Shown here: positions 18,045 through 27,600 of the stretch, piece by piece
Position numbering within the stretch: position 1 is the stretch's first letter
Layout of the letters: each line of letters begins with the position of its first letter
Source of the DNA: Noviherbaspirillum malthae
GTDB lineage: Bacteria; Pseudomonadota; Gammaproteobacteria; Burkholderiales; Burkholderiaceae_D
Assembly: GCF_015352985.1 (NCBI RefSeq)
Contig: NZ_JACYXF010000004.1
Coordinates: 186,001-250,000 of the forward strand
Direction of reading: 5' to 3'
DNA length: 64,000 nt
The notes under the pieces: generated by a model
Seen by the model: the letters and a program-made list of their open reading frames with translations, nothing else
What the model was told of the DNA's origin: nothing
Databases searched by the model: none
Translations under genes and position numbers: made by a program

Positions 18045-19286
18045 ATGAACCATCCACTCAAGCACCTGCTGCATGCAGCCGCCTTCGTATTGATGTCCTC
18101 GCTGCTTCCGGCGGCGCAGGCCGCTGAAGGTCATTCCCATGGCCAGGGACACAGCAGCCATGCGGCCCGGCCGGAACTCGGCGCCGATGCGGCATTTGCT
18201 GCCGACGGCACGCTGTGGGCAGTCGCCCGGCAGGCCGAAAGCAGCGAGCAGTATCTTGTCATCCGGACCTCATCGGATGCAGGCAGGACGTGGTCGGCGC
18301 CGCGGCGCATCGACAATCCGTCGGAAATAATCACTGCCCGCGGCGAAGCACGCCCGCATATCGTCATGGGGCGGGCGGGTGATATCTATGTCAGCTACAC
18401 CAGCACGGTCGCGCCGCCGCATATCGGCGATATCCGCTTCATCCGCTCGCAGGACGGCGGAAAGACCTTCTCCCGCCCGATAACGGTGCATGCCAGCCGC
18501 GACCGCATCACGCACAGCTTCGAGAGCATGGCCGTCGATCCCGCGGGACGCATCTACATTGCATGGATCGACGGACGGGGCGCCGCGCAGGCCAAGGCGA
18601 AGAAACAGGCCTATGCGGGTTCAGCGGTCTATTACGCCGTGTCCGACGATCGGGGGAGCAGTTTCAAGGGCGATTACCGCGTGGCCGACAATGCCTGCGA
18701 ATGCTGCCGCATCGGCATTGCCTTGAATGAGCAAGGCACGCCGGTGGCGATGTGGCGGCACGTGTTTGCGCCGAATGCGCGCGACCATGCGCTGGCGGAA
18801 CTCGCCCCGGACGGCAAGGCCGGAACGATCAAGCGCGTCACGCAGGACGACTGGCGCGTCGATGCCTGTCCTCATCATGGCCCTTCGCTCGCCTTCGCAA
18901 AGGACGGCCGGCGTCACCAGGTGTGGTTCAGCGGCAAGGAGGAAGGCGGTGGCGCATTCTACGCCAGCACGCAGGATGACGGCACGCTCGGCCGACCGCA
19001 GCGCCTCGGGTCAGATCAGGCTTCGCATCCCGATGTGGCGGTAGCCGGCAGGCATGTCGCTATCGCCTGGAAGCAATTCGACGGCAAAGCGACCTCCATC
19101 ATGGCCAAGGTGTCGGCGGACGGAGGCGCTTCATGGTCGGCGCGGGAACTGGCAAGGACGTCCGGCGCCTCGGATCAGCCGCATCTGGCCAGCGACGGCT
19201 CGCGCATCAGCCTGATCTGGAATACGCAGGATCAGGGATTGCTGGGCTTTCCCCTGGCAGGACCAGACGAGGACAAGGGTAAATAA
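18045..19286 (+). CDS. Sialidase-fold (BNR) periplasmic protein of the copper operon
   Basis: A 413-residue exported protein (signal MNHPLKHLLHAAAFVLMSSL, cut near AQAA) with a His-rich start (GHSHGQGHSSH). Four Asp-box repeats, SSDAGRTW, SQDGGKTF, SDDRGSSF and SADGGASW, show a six-bladed sialidase propeller. Two unusual clusters occur: C218-E-C-C221 followed by R, and C275-P-H-H-G. Both look like metal ligands rather than glycosidase residues. It lies 73 bases behind the TonB receptor with AGAAGGAGAATGAACC before the ATG. I infer a periplasmic copper-binding or copper-acquisition role; automated annotation as an exo-alpha-sialidase would probably mislead. Confidence 0.8.
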   Translation: MNHPLKHLLHAAAFVLMSSLLPAAQAAEGHSHGQGHSSHAARPELGADAAFAADGTLWAVARQAESSEQYLVIRTSSDAGRTWSAPRRIDNPSEIITARGEARPHIVMGRAGDIYVSYTSTVAPPHIGDIRFIRSQDGGKTFSRPITVHASRDRITHSFESMAVDPAGRIYIAWIDGRGAAQAKAKKQAYAGSAVYYAVSDDRGSSFKGDYRVADNACECCRIGIALNEQGTPVAMWRHVFAPNARDHALAELAPDGKAGTIKRVTQDDWRVDACPHHGPSLAFAKDGRRHQVWFSGKEEGGGAFYASTQDDGTLGRPQRLGSDQASHPDVAVAGRHVAIAWKQFDGKATSIMAKVSADGGASWSARELARTSGASDQPHLASDGSRISLIWNTQDQGLLGFPLAGPDEDKGK

Positions 19287-19333
19287 ACACGAATAACGCG
19301 GACCGGTTTCTGCAATACCGCGCAATGCCGGCC

Positions 19334-19354
19334 GTGCCGGATCACATCCGGCAC
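19334..19354. terminator. Hairpin between convergent copper operon and TAXI gene
   Basis: GTGCCGGAT and ATCCGGCAC form a perfect 9-base stem with loop CAC, overlapping the stop codon of the minus-strand TAXI gene. No T-run follows; it is a candidate shared 3' stabiliser or terminator. Confidence 0.4.
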
Positions 19355-20400
19355 AGTCCGAGCACCTTCTCCTGCTGGCTGCAATCCTTCTTCACCGGTG
19401 CCTGCATGGCCGCCGGTACGGCGCGGGTGCGCTGGGCCATGCAGTTGCGCAGGGTCCGCTCCATCGGCGCGAAATACTTCCAGCCCTTGCCCAGGGCCGG
19501 CATGTCAAGCTGCACTTCCTTCCATTTCGGATGCCCTTCCGCCTGCAGGGTGTCGAAGTTGGCGCAAAATGCCTCGGCGAACTGCTTCAGACTCGTCAGC
19601 GTCGACTCGTTGCCGTAGTTGTAGGTGACGAGGAAGGCCTTGACTGACAGCGTCGGCACATCTTCGGACATCCAGTTCGGATAGCTGGCGGTACGGATCG
19701 TCGCCGGGAAATAGGTGGCGACTGCACGCTCCGTTTCCTTCGCGTTCGCATCCAGCTTCAGCAGCTTGATGTATTTGCGCGCTTCCGGCTTCATCTCGGC
19801 AAACAGCTTTGCCGGTTGCCCGGCGACGACGATCACGGCATCGAGCGACTTGTCGCCGGTCAGCTTGAGAAGCGCATCTTCATTGGACAGGTAACTGGCA
19901 TTGGCTTCCGGCAGCGCGCTTCCGAACATCAGGCGGTACAGCGTGGTTGCGCTCAGCGCCGTGCCGCTGCCGACCGGACCGACATTGATTTTCTTGTCCT
20001 TGAGTTCATGGATGTAGGTCAGCGGCGAGTCGGCGCGCGTGACGAAATAGATTTCTTCGTTATACAGCGGCAGCACGACGCGCAAGGGAGTAATCAGCCG
20101 CCCGGCGGCAGCGTTTCCGCCGACCGCCTGATCGACGAAGGCCTGGTACACATCCGACTGCACCAGCGCCAGCTTGACGCCGGGCTCGAAACGCAGGCGC
20201 TGCACGTTCTCCGACGAACCCTTCGAAGGCAGCACCTCGAGATCGATCTTCGCCGGCTGGGCTGCCCACTTCGCGAGGTCGCGCCCGATCTGGATGTAGG
20301 TACCGCGCTCCGAAGCGGTCACGATCTTGAACGCGGTCTGCGCATGCGCGGGGCCCAGCGCCATCAGCAGGACGCAAACTATCAGCGCAAGGATCTTCAT
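19342..20400 (-). CDS. TAXI-family TRAP transporter solute-binding protein
   Basis: A 352-residue periplasmic protein (signal MKILALIVCVLLMALGPAHA). It has the TAXI pattern KIVTASERGTYIQIGRDLA near the N-terminus, then QSDVYQAFVDQA, LYNEEIYFVTRADSP, DKKINVGPVGSGTALSA and VAGQPAKLFAEM. TAXI proteins bind solutes such as glutamate-like or other carboxylates for DctQM membrane subunits, but none is present here. The C-terminal tail carries four or more cysteines (AFCANF, RNCMAQ, KDCSQQEKVLGLCRM), the last pair resembling the tail of the upstream gene. GGGAGACC precedes the ATG. It is the second gene of a two-gene minus-strand operon. Confidence 0.85.
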   Translation of the reverse strand: MKILALIVCVLLMALGPAHAQTAFKIVTASERGTYIQIGRDLAKWAAQPAKIDLEVLPSKGSSENVQRLRFEPGVKLALVQSDVYQAFVDQAVGGNAAAGRLITPLRVVLPLYNEEIYFVTRADSPLTYIHELKDKKINVGPVGSGTALSATTLYRLMFGSALPEANASYLSNEDALLKLTGDKSLDAVIVVAGQPAKLFAEMKPEARKYIKLLKLDANAKETERAVATYFPATIRTASYPNWMSEDVPTLSVKAFLVTYNYGNESTLTSLKQFAEAFCANFDTLQAEGHPKWKEVQLDMPALGKGWKYFAPMERTLRNCMAQRTRAVPAAMQAPVKKDCSQQEKVLGLCRM

Positions 20401-20431
20401 GGACGGTCTCCCTCATCAACGCGTTTTCAGC

Positions 20432-21055
20432 TTACTGGTGATCGCAGAGCGCAAGCGCCATGGATGCGGCGCTGCATGGAGTGCTGGAAGGGTTCCCGGT
20501 TTCCGGCTGCGGCGGCTTGACTTCCACCGCAGCTTCGGTCTGCTTGACTGCAGGAGCGGTCGTAGCCGGTACGGCGACGCCGGTCTCGGTGTCCATGGCG
20601 TCCTCCGCAGCAATCTTCCGCATTTCCTCAATGCGCAGCATCATCGTATCGGAGGGTGACGCCGGGGCTTCGCTGATGCGATTCTGCTTCAGGTAGGTCT
20701 CTGCCGACCGGGCTTCCGTGCCGTGATCCGAAGGCTGGTCAGCGAAGTGCATGCCGATGGCCACCCCGATGAACGCCGCGACAATGCAGACGATCAGGAT
20801 TGCAGGCAGGTTGTTTCTGAAGTAGCTGACGACATCGGTCGGCTCCGCTTCGATATCGGATGGCAGGGAATGCAGGCGGGTACCGCCGTCTTTAAGCTGA
20901 TCGCGGCTGGTACGCAAGTTTGCCCACGGCGGCTCGCCGATGCCGCTGCGCATGTCTCCGGGCGCCCTGCCGGCGGACGGATTGGCTTGCGTGGGCGGCC
21001 ATTCGGACGCGTCACCTGCCATGGGCGATGCCGTGCGCTCATCATTAATATTCAT
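20432..21055 (-). CDS. Single-pass membrane protein of unknown function, partner of TAXI protein
   Basis: A 207-residue protein not assigned to a family. Residues 1-75 are hydrophilic and Pro-rich. One membrane helix lies at about 84-104 (LPAILIVCIVAAFIGVAIGMHF), followed by an acidic region, a Pro/Ala/Thr-rich linker and the tail PCSAASMALALCDHQ. With the N-terminus in the cytoplasm, the tail would be periplasmic. The tail resembles the CSQQEKVLGLCRM end of the TAXI protein encoded 31 bases downstream, suggesting co-function. The gene is probably real because of its spacing and coding bias, but its function is unknown. Confidence 0.65.
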   Translation of the reverse strand: MNINDERTASPMAGDASEWPPTQANPSAGRAPGDMRSGIGEPPWANLRTSRDQLKDGGTRLHSLPSDIEAEPTDVVSYFRNNLPAILIVCIVAAFIGVAIGMHFADQPSDHGTEARSAETYLKQNRISEAPASPSDTMMLRIEEMRKIAAEDAMDTETGVAVPATTAPAVKQTEAAVEVKPPQPETGNPSSTPCSAASMALALCDHQ

Positions 21056-21377
21056 GATGGTTCAAATCACCTTCAGCCGCGCGTCCTTTGAAAACCGACG
21101 CCGAATTTCAATCAATGCCCGGCGACTCGCCTCGAATGCAGCGCAATCGCCGAAATAGGCGATTTATCCATGTACATGCTGCTAAATTTGCTACCGATTC
21201 GCCGGACTGCGTTTGACGTAGGACAAAAGGAACGGAGGGAGGGGAGCAGGGCTGTCGGATTTTGTCTCATCCCGGATAACAGCAACAGGACGTTGACGAC
21301 AGTTGCCTTCCTTCGATATGCATGTCCCGTCATGGGTCCATATAAACAGATCGCATACCTCATATAAGAGAAATAAA

Positions 21378-21478
21378 GCAGACTGCAAAGACTGCCGGCG
21401 CTATAGTTGCACCTGTCTCCTCCAACTCTCCTTGAATTGGATTGAACCCGCAGACTGCAAAGCCTGCGGGTTTTTTTT
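21378..21478 (+). other. Duplicated hairpin ending in an orphan Rho-independent terminator
   Basis: GCAGACTGCAAAG occurs at 21378-21390 and again at 21450-21462. Each copy folds as GCAG-loop-CTGC with an almost identical 10-base loop. The second copy is the core of a strong plus-strand terminator: AACCCGCAG (21445-21453) pairs with CTGCGGGTT (21464-21472), followed by eight Ts ending at 21478. No plus-strand gene precedes it within the 559-base gap 21056-21614, so it may end a small RNA. A weak TTGACG (21293-21298) lies upstream. Nothing else is seen in the gap except a GC-rich hairpin near 21567-21600. Confidence 0.6.
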
Positions 21479-21614
21479 CGTCCATGCGAATCGCAGCGAT
21501 AGCGCCGCGCTCAATCTCATCCGGAAAAGGAAAAACGGGGGAAGGGTGAGGTTGGCGCCGGGCTGATGGCAAGCCGGCAGCCGCAAGGCCGGCCGGCTTG
21601 AGGATGAGGGGAGA

Positions 21615-23150
21615 TCAGTGCAGCCTGAAAACGCCGACCGCATCGGCGAGATTGCCGGCGCGTTCCTGCATCGACCGCGCTGCTTCGGCGGCTTCCTCGA
21701 CCAGGGCGGCGTTTTCCTGAGTGACCTTGTCCATTTCGGTGATGGCCTTGCTGACCTGTTCGATGCCGGCGCTCTGCTCTTCGCTGGCCGCAAGAATCTC
21801 TCCCATGATGTCGGTCACGCGCTTGACGCTGCTGACCACTTCATCCATGGTGGCGCCGGCATTGCCGACGAGGACGCTGCCGGTGTCGACCTTTTCCACC
21901 GAGTCGTCGATCAGCGCCTTGATTTCCTTGGCAGCCGATGCGGAGCGCTGCGCCAGATTGCGCACCTCCGATGCGACCACTGCGAATCCCCTGCCCTGCT
22001 CGCCGGCACGTGCAGCTTCGACGGCGGCATTCAGCGCCAGGATATTGGTCTGGAAGGCGATGCCGTCGATGACGCTGATGATGTCGACGATCTTGCCCGA
22101 GCTTTCCTTGATCGAATTCATGGTCTGCACCACATCGCCGACGACGCGGCCGCCGCGCACCGCCACGTCGGATGCCGACTGCACCAGCGTATTCGCCTGG
22201 CGCGCATTCTCGGCATTCTGACGCACGGTCGAGGTCAGCTCTTCCATTGCGGATGCGGTTTCCTCCAGCGAGCCGGCCTGCGATTCGGTGCGTGCGGAGA
22301 GGTCGGAATTGCCGGCAGCCAGCTGCTGGGACACACCGCCGATGGTATCGGTCGTGGTGCGGACATTGCCGATGATGCTGTTGAGGCTGTCGTTCATCTT
22401 TGCCAGCGCGTCAAGCAGCTGGCCGATCTCGTCGTTGCTCTGGTTGGAAATGCGCTGCGTCAGATCGCCGGCGGCAACGGCACTGGCGAGCGTGACGGCA
22501 TTGGTCAGCGGCTTGGTGATGCTGCCGGTGATGCGCCAGGAAATGGCTGCGCCGATGGCGACCGCAGCGACCGTGATGCCAAGAAGAAGAAGCATGAGCA
22601 CGCGGTCGGCGGCCTCGGATTCTTCCATGACCTTGCGTTCGGCGACGCGCTGGATGTTGAGCAGCTTGTCGATTTCGCTGACCGCCTTGGCGTTCATCGG
22701 ATCGATATATTTCGTGATGACCGAGGCCGCGCCTTCGGAATTCATGTTTTCGGCCTGGCGGATCGCAACCTTGTACTGCGGCTCGATGCGCTTTTCCATG
22801 GTGGCCAGTTCGGCCAGGATGGCTTTCTCGGCATCGGACAGGGGCAGCTTGACCAGCTTGGACTGCGCTTCGGCATACAGCTTGTTCTGCGCATCGACGC
22901 GTGCCTTCTGCTGTTCGACGGTGCTGATGTCGAGCATGTTGCGCATGGCAATGCCGCTCTGCAGCAGGGCGCTCTTCATGTCGACCACCAGCTCGCCCTT
23001 GATGTTGGCCCGCTCCAGCCCCTGCTTGAGATCGGATTTGTTCTGGTTGATGAGAAAGGTACTTACCAGAACAACAAGGATCAGCAGTCCCAGGACCACC
23101 GCAAAGCCGGCGCCCAGGCGAATTCCGATACGCAGGTTGCGCAAATTCAT
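21615..23150 (-). CDS. Methyl-accepting chemotaxis protein
   Basis: A 511-residue chemoreceptor. Membrane helix 1 lies at about 10-32 ([19 protein letters not shown]), followed by a four-helix-bundle periplasmic sensor (about 35-185), helix 2 at about 187-207 ([21 protein letters not shown]), a HAMP domain and the cytoplasmic signalling hairpin. The kinase-contact tip [20 protein letters not shown] and flanking methylation helices ([18 protein letters not shown]) are intact. There is no C-terminal CheR-docking pentapeptide. The start MNLRNLRIG is set by AAGGAGACGCTG just before it; the frame is open upstream to 23225. The ligand is unknown. A hemerythrin gene lies 242 bases upstream on the same strand. 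Confidence 0.93.
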   Translation of the reverse strand: MNLRNLRIGIRLGAGFAVVLGLLILVVLVSTFLINQNKSDLKQGLERANIKGELVVDMKSALLQSGIAMRNMLDISTVEQQKARVDAQNKLYAEAQSKLVKLPLSDAEKAILAELATMEKRIEPQYKVAIRQAENMNSEGAASVITKYIDPMNAKAVSEIDKLLNIQRVAERKVMEESEAADRVLMLLLLGITVAAVAIGAAISWRITGSITKPLTNAVTLASAVAAGDLTQRISNQSNDEIGQLLDALAKMNDSLNSIIGNVRTTTDTIGGVSQQLAAGNSDLSARTESQAGSLEETASAMEELTSTVRQNAENARQANTLVQSASDVAVRGGRVVGDVVQTMNSIKESSGKIVDIISVIDGIAFQTNILALNAAVEAARAGEQGRGFAVVASEVRNLAQRSASAAKEIKALIDDSVEKVDTGSVLVGNAGATMDEVVSSVKRVTDIMGEILAASEEQSAGIEQVSKAITEMDKVTQENAALVEEAAEAARSMQERAGNLADAVGVFRLH

Positions 23151-23392
23151 CAGCGTCTCCTTCAGATGACAACGCGTTTTACTTTCGCCGCAGCAAGCGC
23201 CGCAGCCCGCATCGCCAGAGAACACTGTTGATCTTATTTCCTCTGGGCAATTAACCGGTATCTTACCCTGCTTTCTGCAGGAACGGCCAGCATTCCTTGA
23301 GGAAGATCGGTGCGTATTTTCCTGTAATGCCTACGTTATGCGTTATAACGCGACGGGAAACGGCCCGCCGCTGCTTCAGAGAATTCGGCGAT

Positions 23393-23830
23393 TCAGCGGA
23401 TATCGATGAGATCGTCCGCAGCACGGCTGCGGGGACGCAGACGCAGACGCTTCTGGAGAATGGCATCCGACAGGGGCTTGTCCATCGTTTCGGCATGGAC
23501 CCGTATCCAGTCGGCCAGCAGGAACGTCGCGGTGCGTCCCATGGCAATATCGCCTTGCATCACGCAGAACGCCGTATGGTGCATCACGCCCAGCATGCGT
23601 GCATGTTCCTCGAGGTGTTGCCTGGCATGAACAGAAGGCATCGACTCCAGCCATTCCTCCTGCTGCCGGCAATCGCGCTCGATCTGCGCGATCAGTTCTG
23701 GATAGCGGCGCTTGAATTCTTCATCGGGCCACCGCAGGGCTTGGCCCAAGAGGTCCAGCAGGCGGCAGGTCGAGTTGTCCGGATAGTCCGCGTCGGATTG
23801 CGCGGCATGATTGTCCCAAGTGCCTTGCAT
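23393..23830 (-). CDS. Hemerythrin-like domain protein
   Basis: A 145-residue protein with a four-helix hemerythrin pattern: RRYPELIAQIERDCRQQEEWLES, HARQHLEEHARMLGVMHHT and the terminal helix LADWIRVHAETMDKPLSD, which carries the HxxxxD-type ligands. Hemerythrins bind a di-iron centre and dioxygen, serving in O2 sensing, storage or delivery. The helix-1 ligand histidine is not obvious, so the iron site may be altered. GGAG precedes the ATG at 23830; the frame is open upstream to 24007 but that part looks non-coding. It sits upstream of a chemoreceptor, a pairing that hints at oxygen-related taxis without proving it. Confidence 0.72.
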   Translation of the reverse strand: MQGTWDNHAAQSDADYPDNSTCRLLDLLGQALRWPDEEFKRRYPELIAQIERDCRQQEEWLESMPSVHARQHLEEHARMLGVMHHTAFCVMQGDIAMGRTATFLLADWIRVHAETMDKPLSDAILQKRLRLRPRSRAADDLIDIR

Positions 23831-24636
23831 GGTCTTGCTCCGGTTGAGAATTAGAGTTGGCCGCCTGATGCTTTTTGATATCGGGAGAATCGGAACTAGC
23901 CGAAATTTCAGGTCTAGCCTTGTCGGAATGATATGGCCGCAAATGCAGAAAGCCTCGTCAGCAGTCTTTCGGGACCTGCCGGCTTTGTGCATTGGAGCGC
24001 AGTTCATGTTAGGTGCGCTCCGTGAGATTCCGGATGATCCAGATCAAAGTCGACACATGTGTTCTCCATCCGATGCTTCCAAGTGGAAACATGCTTTTCC
24101 ATCCATGGCTCGGTGGGCTGTCTCCCTTTTCCCATTCCCTGTTCGGATTTCCATCACATTGAATGCATGACCCTCCCCTCGGTTAAACGAACTAACCGTC
24201 AAAACCTTCGAATACGACCGGTGCAGAACACACTGCTGAAGCGCCAAGATGACATGCGAAGCTTTGGTATGTTCTTGCTTTATTCACATCTTTTCCGAAC
24301 ATAAAGATGCAGAGATTTTGCGCCGCTTGGCATCACCGCCTAGAACGCAAACCGCTCGCCGTTAATTCATTTCCACTCTCAGACCCGACTAATCCATGCA
24401 AAACAGCCGGATATCGCTCCCGATCATCCACATTCAGACCAGAAGCAGTCAGGCAAACCACTTCACAAGCTGAAACAACATTCAGTGCGGGCAACTTCAA
24501 TTTATTGCAGGTAAGAAGTAGTATGTCGGTGCCAGCATGGCCGGACCATTGGCTTCTTGGCGAATTGCAAAGCCCGTCAATAACAAGTCCATTCCTTGGC
24601 CGAGGCCTTCCGCAAGAAGGCCGGCGCCGCTTGCCT
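23831..24636. other. Long intergenic region upstream of recC
   Basis: About 800 bases, visibly less GC-rich than the flanking genes (for example around 24240-24320 and 24380-24500). The recC frame is open back to 24307 but this part lacks coding character. It probably contains the divergent promoters of hemerythrin and recCBD. I see no RNA gene, repeat or terminator that I can support. Confidence 0.5.
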
Positions 24637-27600
24637 ATGCCTTCTGCCCTCATTCCCGGCTTCATCACTCTCCACGGAAATCGCCTCGAAGATCTGCGCA
24701 GCGCCGTCATCGATTGGATCAGCACGCACCCGCTTGATCCTCTGGAGCAGGAAATCATCCTGGTGCAGTCGAACGGCGTGGCCGAATGGCTGAAGATTGC
24801 GCTGGCCCAGCAGACTGGCGTATGCGCAGCGACCCGCATTACCCTGCCGGCCCGCTTCCTGTGGGAAGCCTATCGGTCCGTGCTCGGAAGCGAGGCCATT
24901 CCGCCTCGTTCGGCGCTCGACCGCGCTCCGCTGGTCTGGCGCCTGATGCGTCTGCTGCCGCAGGTGGCCGCCAGGTCGGGCTTCGAACCGCTTCAGCGCT
25001 TTCTTTCCGATCAAGACCCGGAGCGCCGCCTGCAGCTCGCGCGCCGCCTGTCCGACCTGATGGATCTCTACCAGGTCTACCGTGCCGACTGGCTGGCCGA
25101 CTGGGAGAGCGGCCAGGACGTGGTGCGCGGGCTGAAAGGAGATGCGCCAGCGCTGGCCGAGGATCAGCGCTGGCAGGCTGCGCTGTGGCGCACGATCATC
25201 GAAGAGCTGCCGCTGTCCGAGCGTCTTACCGGCCGTTCCGGGGTGCACCAGCGCTTCGTCGATGCGCTGCAGTCCGGCGCCGCCTTGCCGGGCCGCCTGC
25301 CGCCCCGCGTCATCCTGTTCGGCATTTCCGCGCTGCCCTACCAGACCATGCAGGCATTGGCGTCGCTGTCGGGGCAGATGCAGGTCATCCTCGCCATTCC
25401 CAATCCCTGCCAGTTCTACTGGGGCGACATCATCGAAGGCCGCGAGCTGTTCGCCGCAGAACGGCGCCGCCAGGCTCTGCGCGACGGCAAGGACCTGTCC
25501 GCCGTTCCCTACGAGCAGATGCATTCGCACTGCAATCCGCTGCTGGCGGCATGGGGGCGGCAGGGACGCGACTTCATCCGCATGCTCGACGAGTTCGACA
25601 ATGCCCAGGCCACCGTCGAATCCTTTTCCAATCTCCGGCTGGATCTGTTCAGCGAAGGACCGGGCGAACATCTGCTGGCCCAGGTGCAGGCGGCGATCCG
25701 CGACATGCTACCCCTGGACGAGCATCCGCTCTGCCCTCCCGAAGCGGAAGACCGCTCGATCGAATTCCATGTGGCCCACAGCGCGCAGCGTGAAGTGGAA
25801 ATCCTGCACGACGCCCTGCTCGGCATGCTTGCGCAGTCGCCGCAGACCGGCCTCAAGCCGCGCGACATCGTGGTGATGGTGCCCGACATCGAAAGCTTCA
25901 CTCCGGCCATTCAATCGGTGTTCGGCCAGTACAGCCGCTCGGGCGACAAGCGCCATATTCCCTTTGCCATCGCCGACGTCACCGAGCGGGATCTCGATCC
26001 GCTGCCCGCCGCCCTGGAATGGCTGCTGCGACTGCCCGAACAGCGCTGCCGCCAGAGCGAGGTGCGCGACCTGCTGGAAGTGCCCGCCATCGCCGCGCGC
26101 TTCGGCATCGAAGAGGACGACCTGCCGCGCATCGGCCAATGGCTCGACGGCGCCGGCGTACGCTGGGGCCTGGACGGCGAGCACCGCGAAGCGCTCGGAC
26201 TGGCGCCGGCAGGCGAGCAGAATGCCTGGATCTTTGGCGTACGCCGCATGCTGCTCGGCTATGCGAACGGCACCGATTCCAGCTATGCCGACATCGAACC
26301 CTATGGCGAAGTCGGCGGCCTCGATGCCGCGCTCGCCGGTTCGCTGGCAAGCTTCGTCGAAACCCTGCTCGGATGGCGCAAGCTGCTGGCGCTGCCGGTT
26401 CGGCCTTATGTCTGGGGCACGCGCGCACGTGCGCTGCTGCGCGACTTCTTCGACATCAGGGATGAGCAGGACAGGTTGACCAGCGTGCGCCTCGACCAGT
26501 CGCTGCAGACGTGGCTGGACGACTGCGCCCAGGCAGGCTTCGACGAGGAGGTGCCGCTCGCCGTGCTACGCGAGGCATGGCTCGGCGGCGCCGACGAAAG
26601 TTCGCTGAACCAGCGCTTCGTTTCCGGCGGCGTAACCTTCTGCACATTGATGCCGATGCGTGCCGTGCCCTTCCGCGTGGTCTGCCTGCTCGGCATGAAT
26701 GACGGCGACTATCCGCGCCGCGCCCAGCATGCCGACTTCGACCTGCTGGCGCAGCCCGGGCTGTCGCGCCCCGGCGACCGCTCGCGGCGCGACGACGACC
26801 GCTATCTCATGCTCGAAGCGCTGCTGGCGGCGCGCGACAAGCTCTATATCAGCTGGGTCGGCCGCGACGTGCGCGACAACAGCGTGCAGCCGGCGTCGAT
26901 CCTGGTTTCGCAGCTGCAGGATTACCTGCGCGCGGGATGGAGCATCGATCCGGCGGCGCTGACCACCGAACATCCGCTGCAGCCGTTCAGCCGCCGCTAT
27001 TTCGACGGCAGCGGCATGCGCACTTATGCGAAGGAATGGCGAGCCGCGCACATCGGCGGCGGCTCACAGAAGGCGCAAGACATCCCTCGCTGGGACCCGG
27101 GCACCGACCTTCGCCTCGGCCTCAAGGGCCTTGCGCGGTTCATCCGCCAGCCGGCGGCGGCCTTCTTCCATGAACGGCTCGGTGTCTATTTCTCCCAGCA
27201 GGTGGAGGTCGGACGGGACGACGAGCCCTTCTTCCTCAGCAAGCTTGAAGAATACGACGTGGTGCGCAGCCTGCTCGACGACAGCGGCGAACTGGAAGCC
27301 AGGTCGGGCGTCGAGGCGGTACTGCGCGAACGTGCGGCGCGGCTCGGCAGGAAGGGCATGCTGCCGATCGGGCATGCAGGAAGGCAGTGGCAGGAAGCCA
27401 TCGTGCAGGTACTGGTGCCGGTGCGCAGCGTCTGGGTCGACCTGTGCCGCCAGTACCCGCATTCCGCGCCGCGCCTGCCGGTATCGATCGTCTGCGGCAG
27501 CATCCGCCTCGAAGACTGGATAGACAAGCTGCACAGCGACGGCGAACAGACGGCATGGCTCGACATCAATCCAGGCAAGGCGCTGGCCAAGGTCAAGAGC

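Noticed and set aside
21378-21480. tRNA-Cys remnant suggested by the CTGCAAA loop
   Set aside because: No acceptor stem, T-arm or D-arm can be formed around it, and the anticodon stem does not pair with a 7-base loop.
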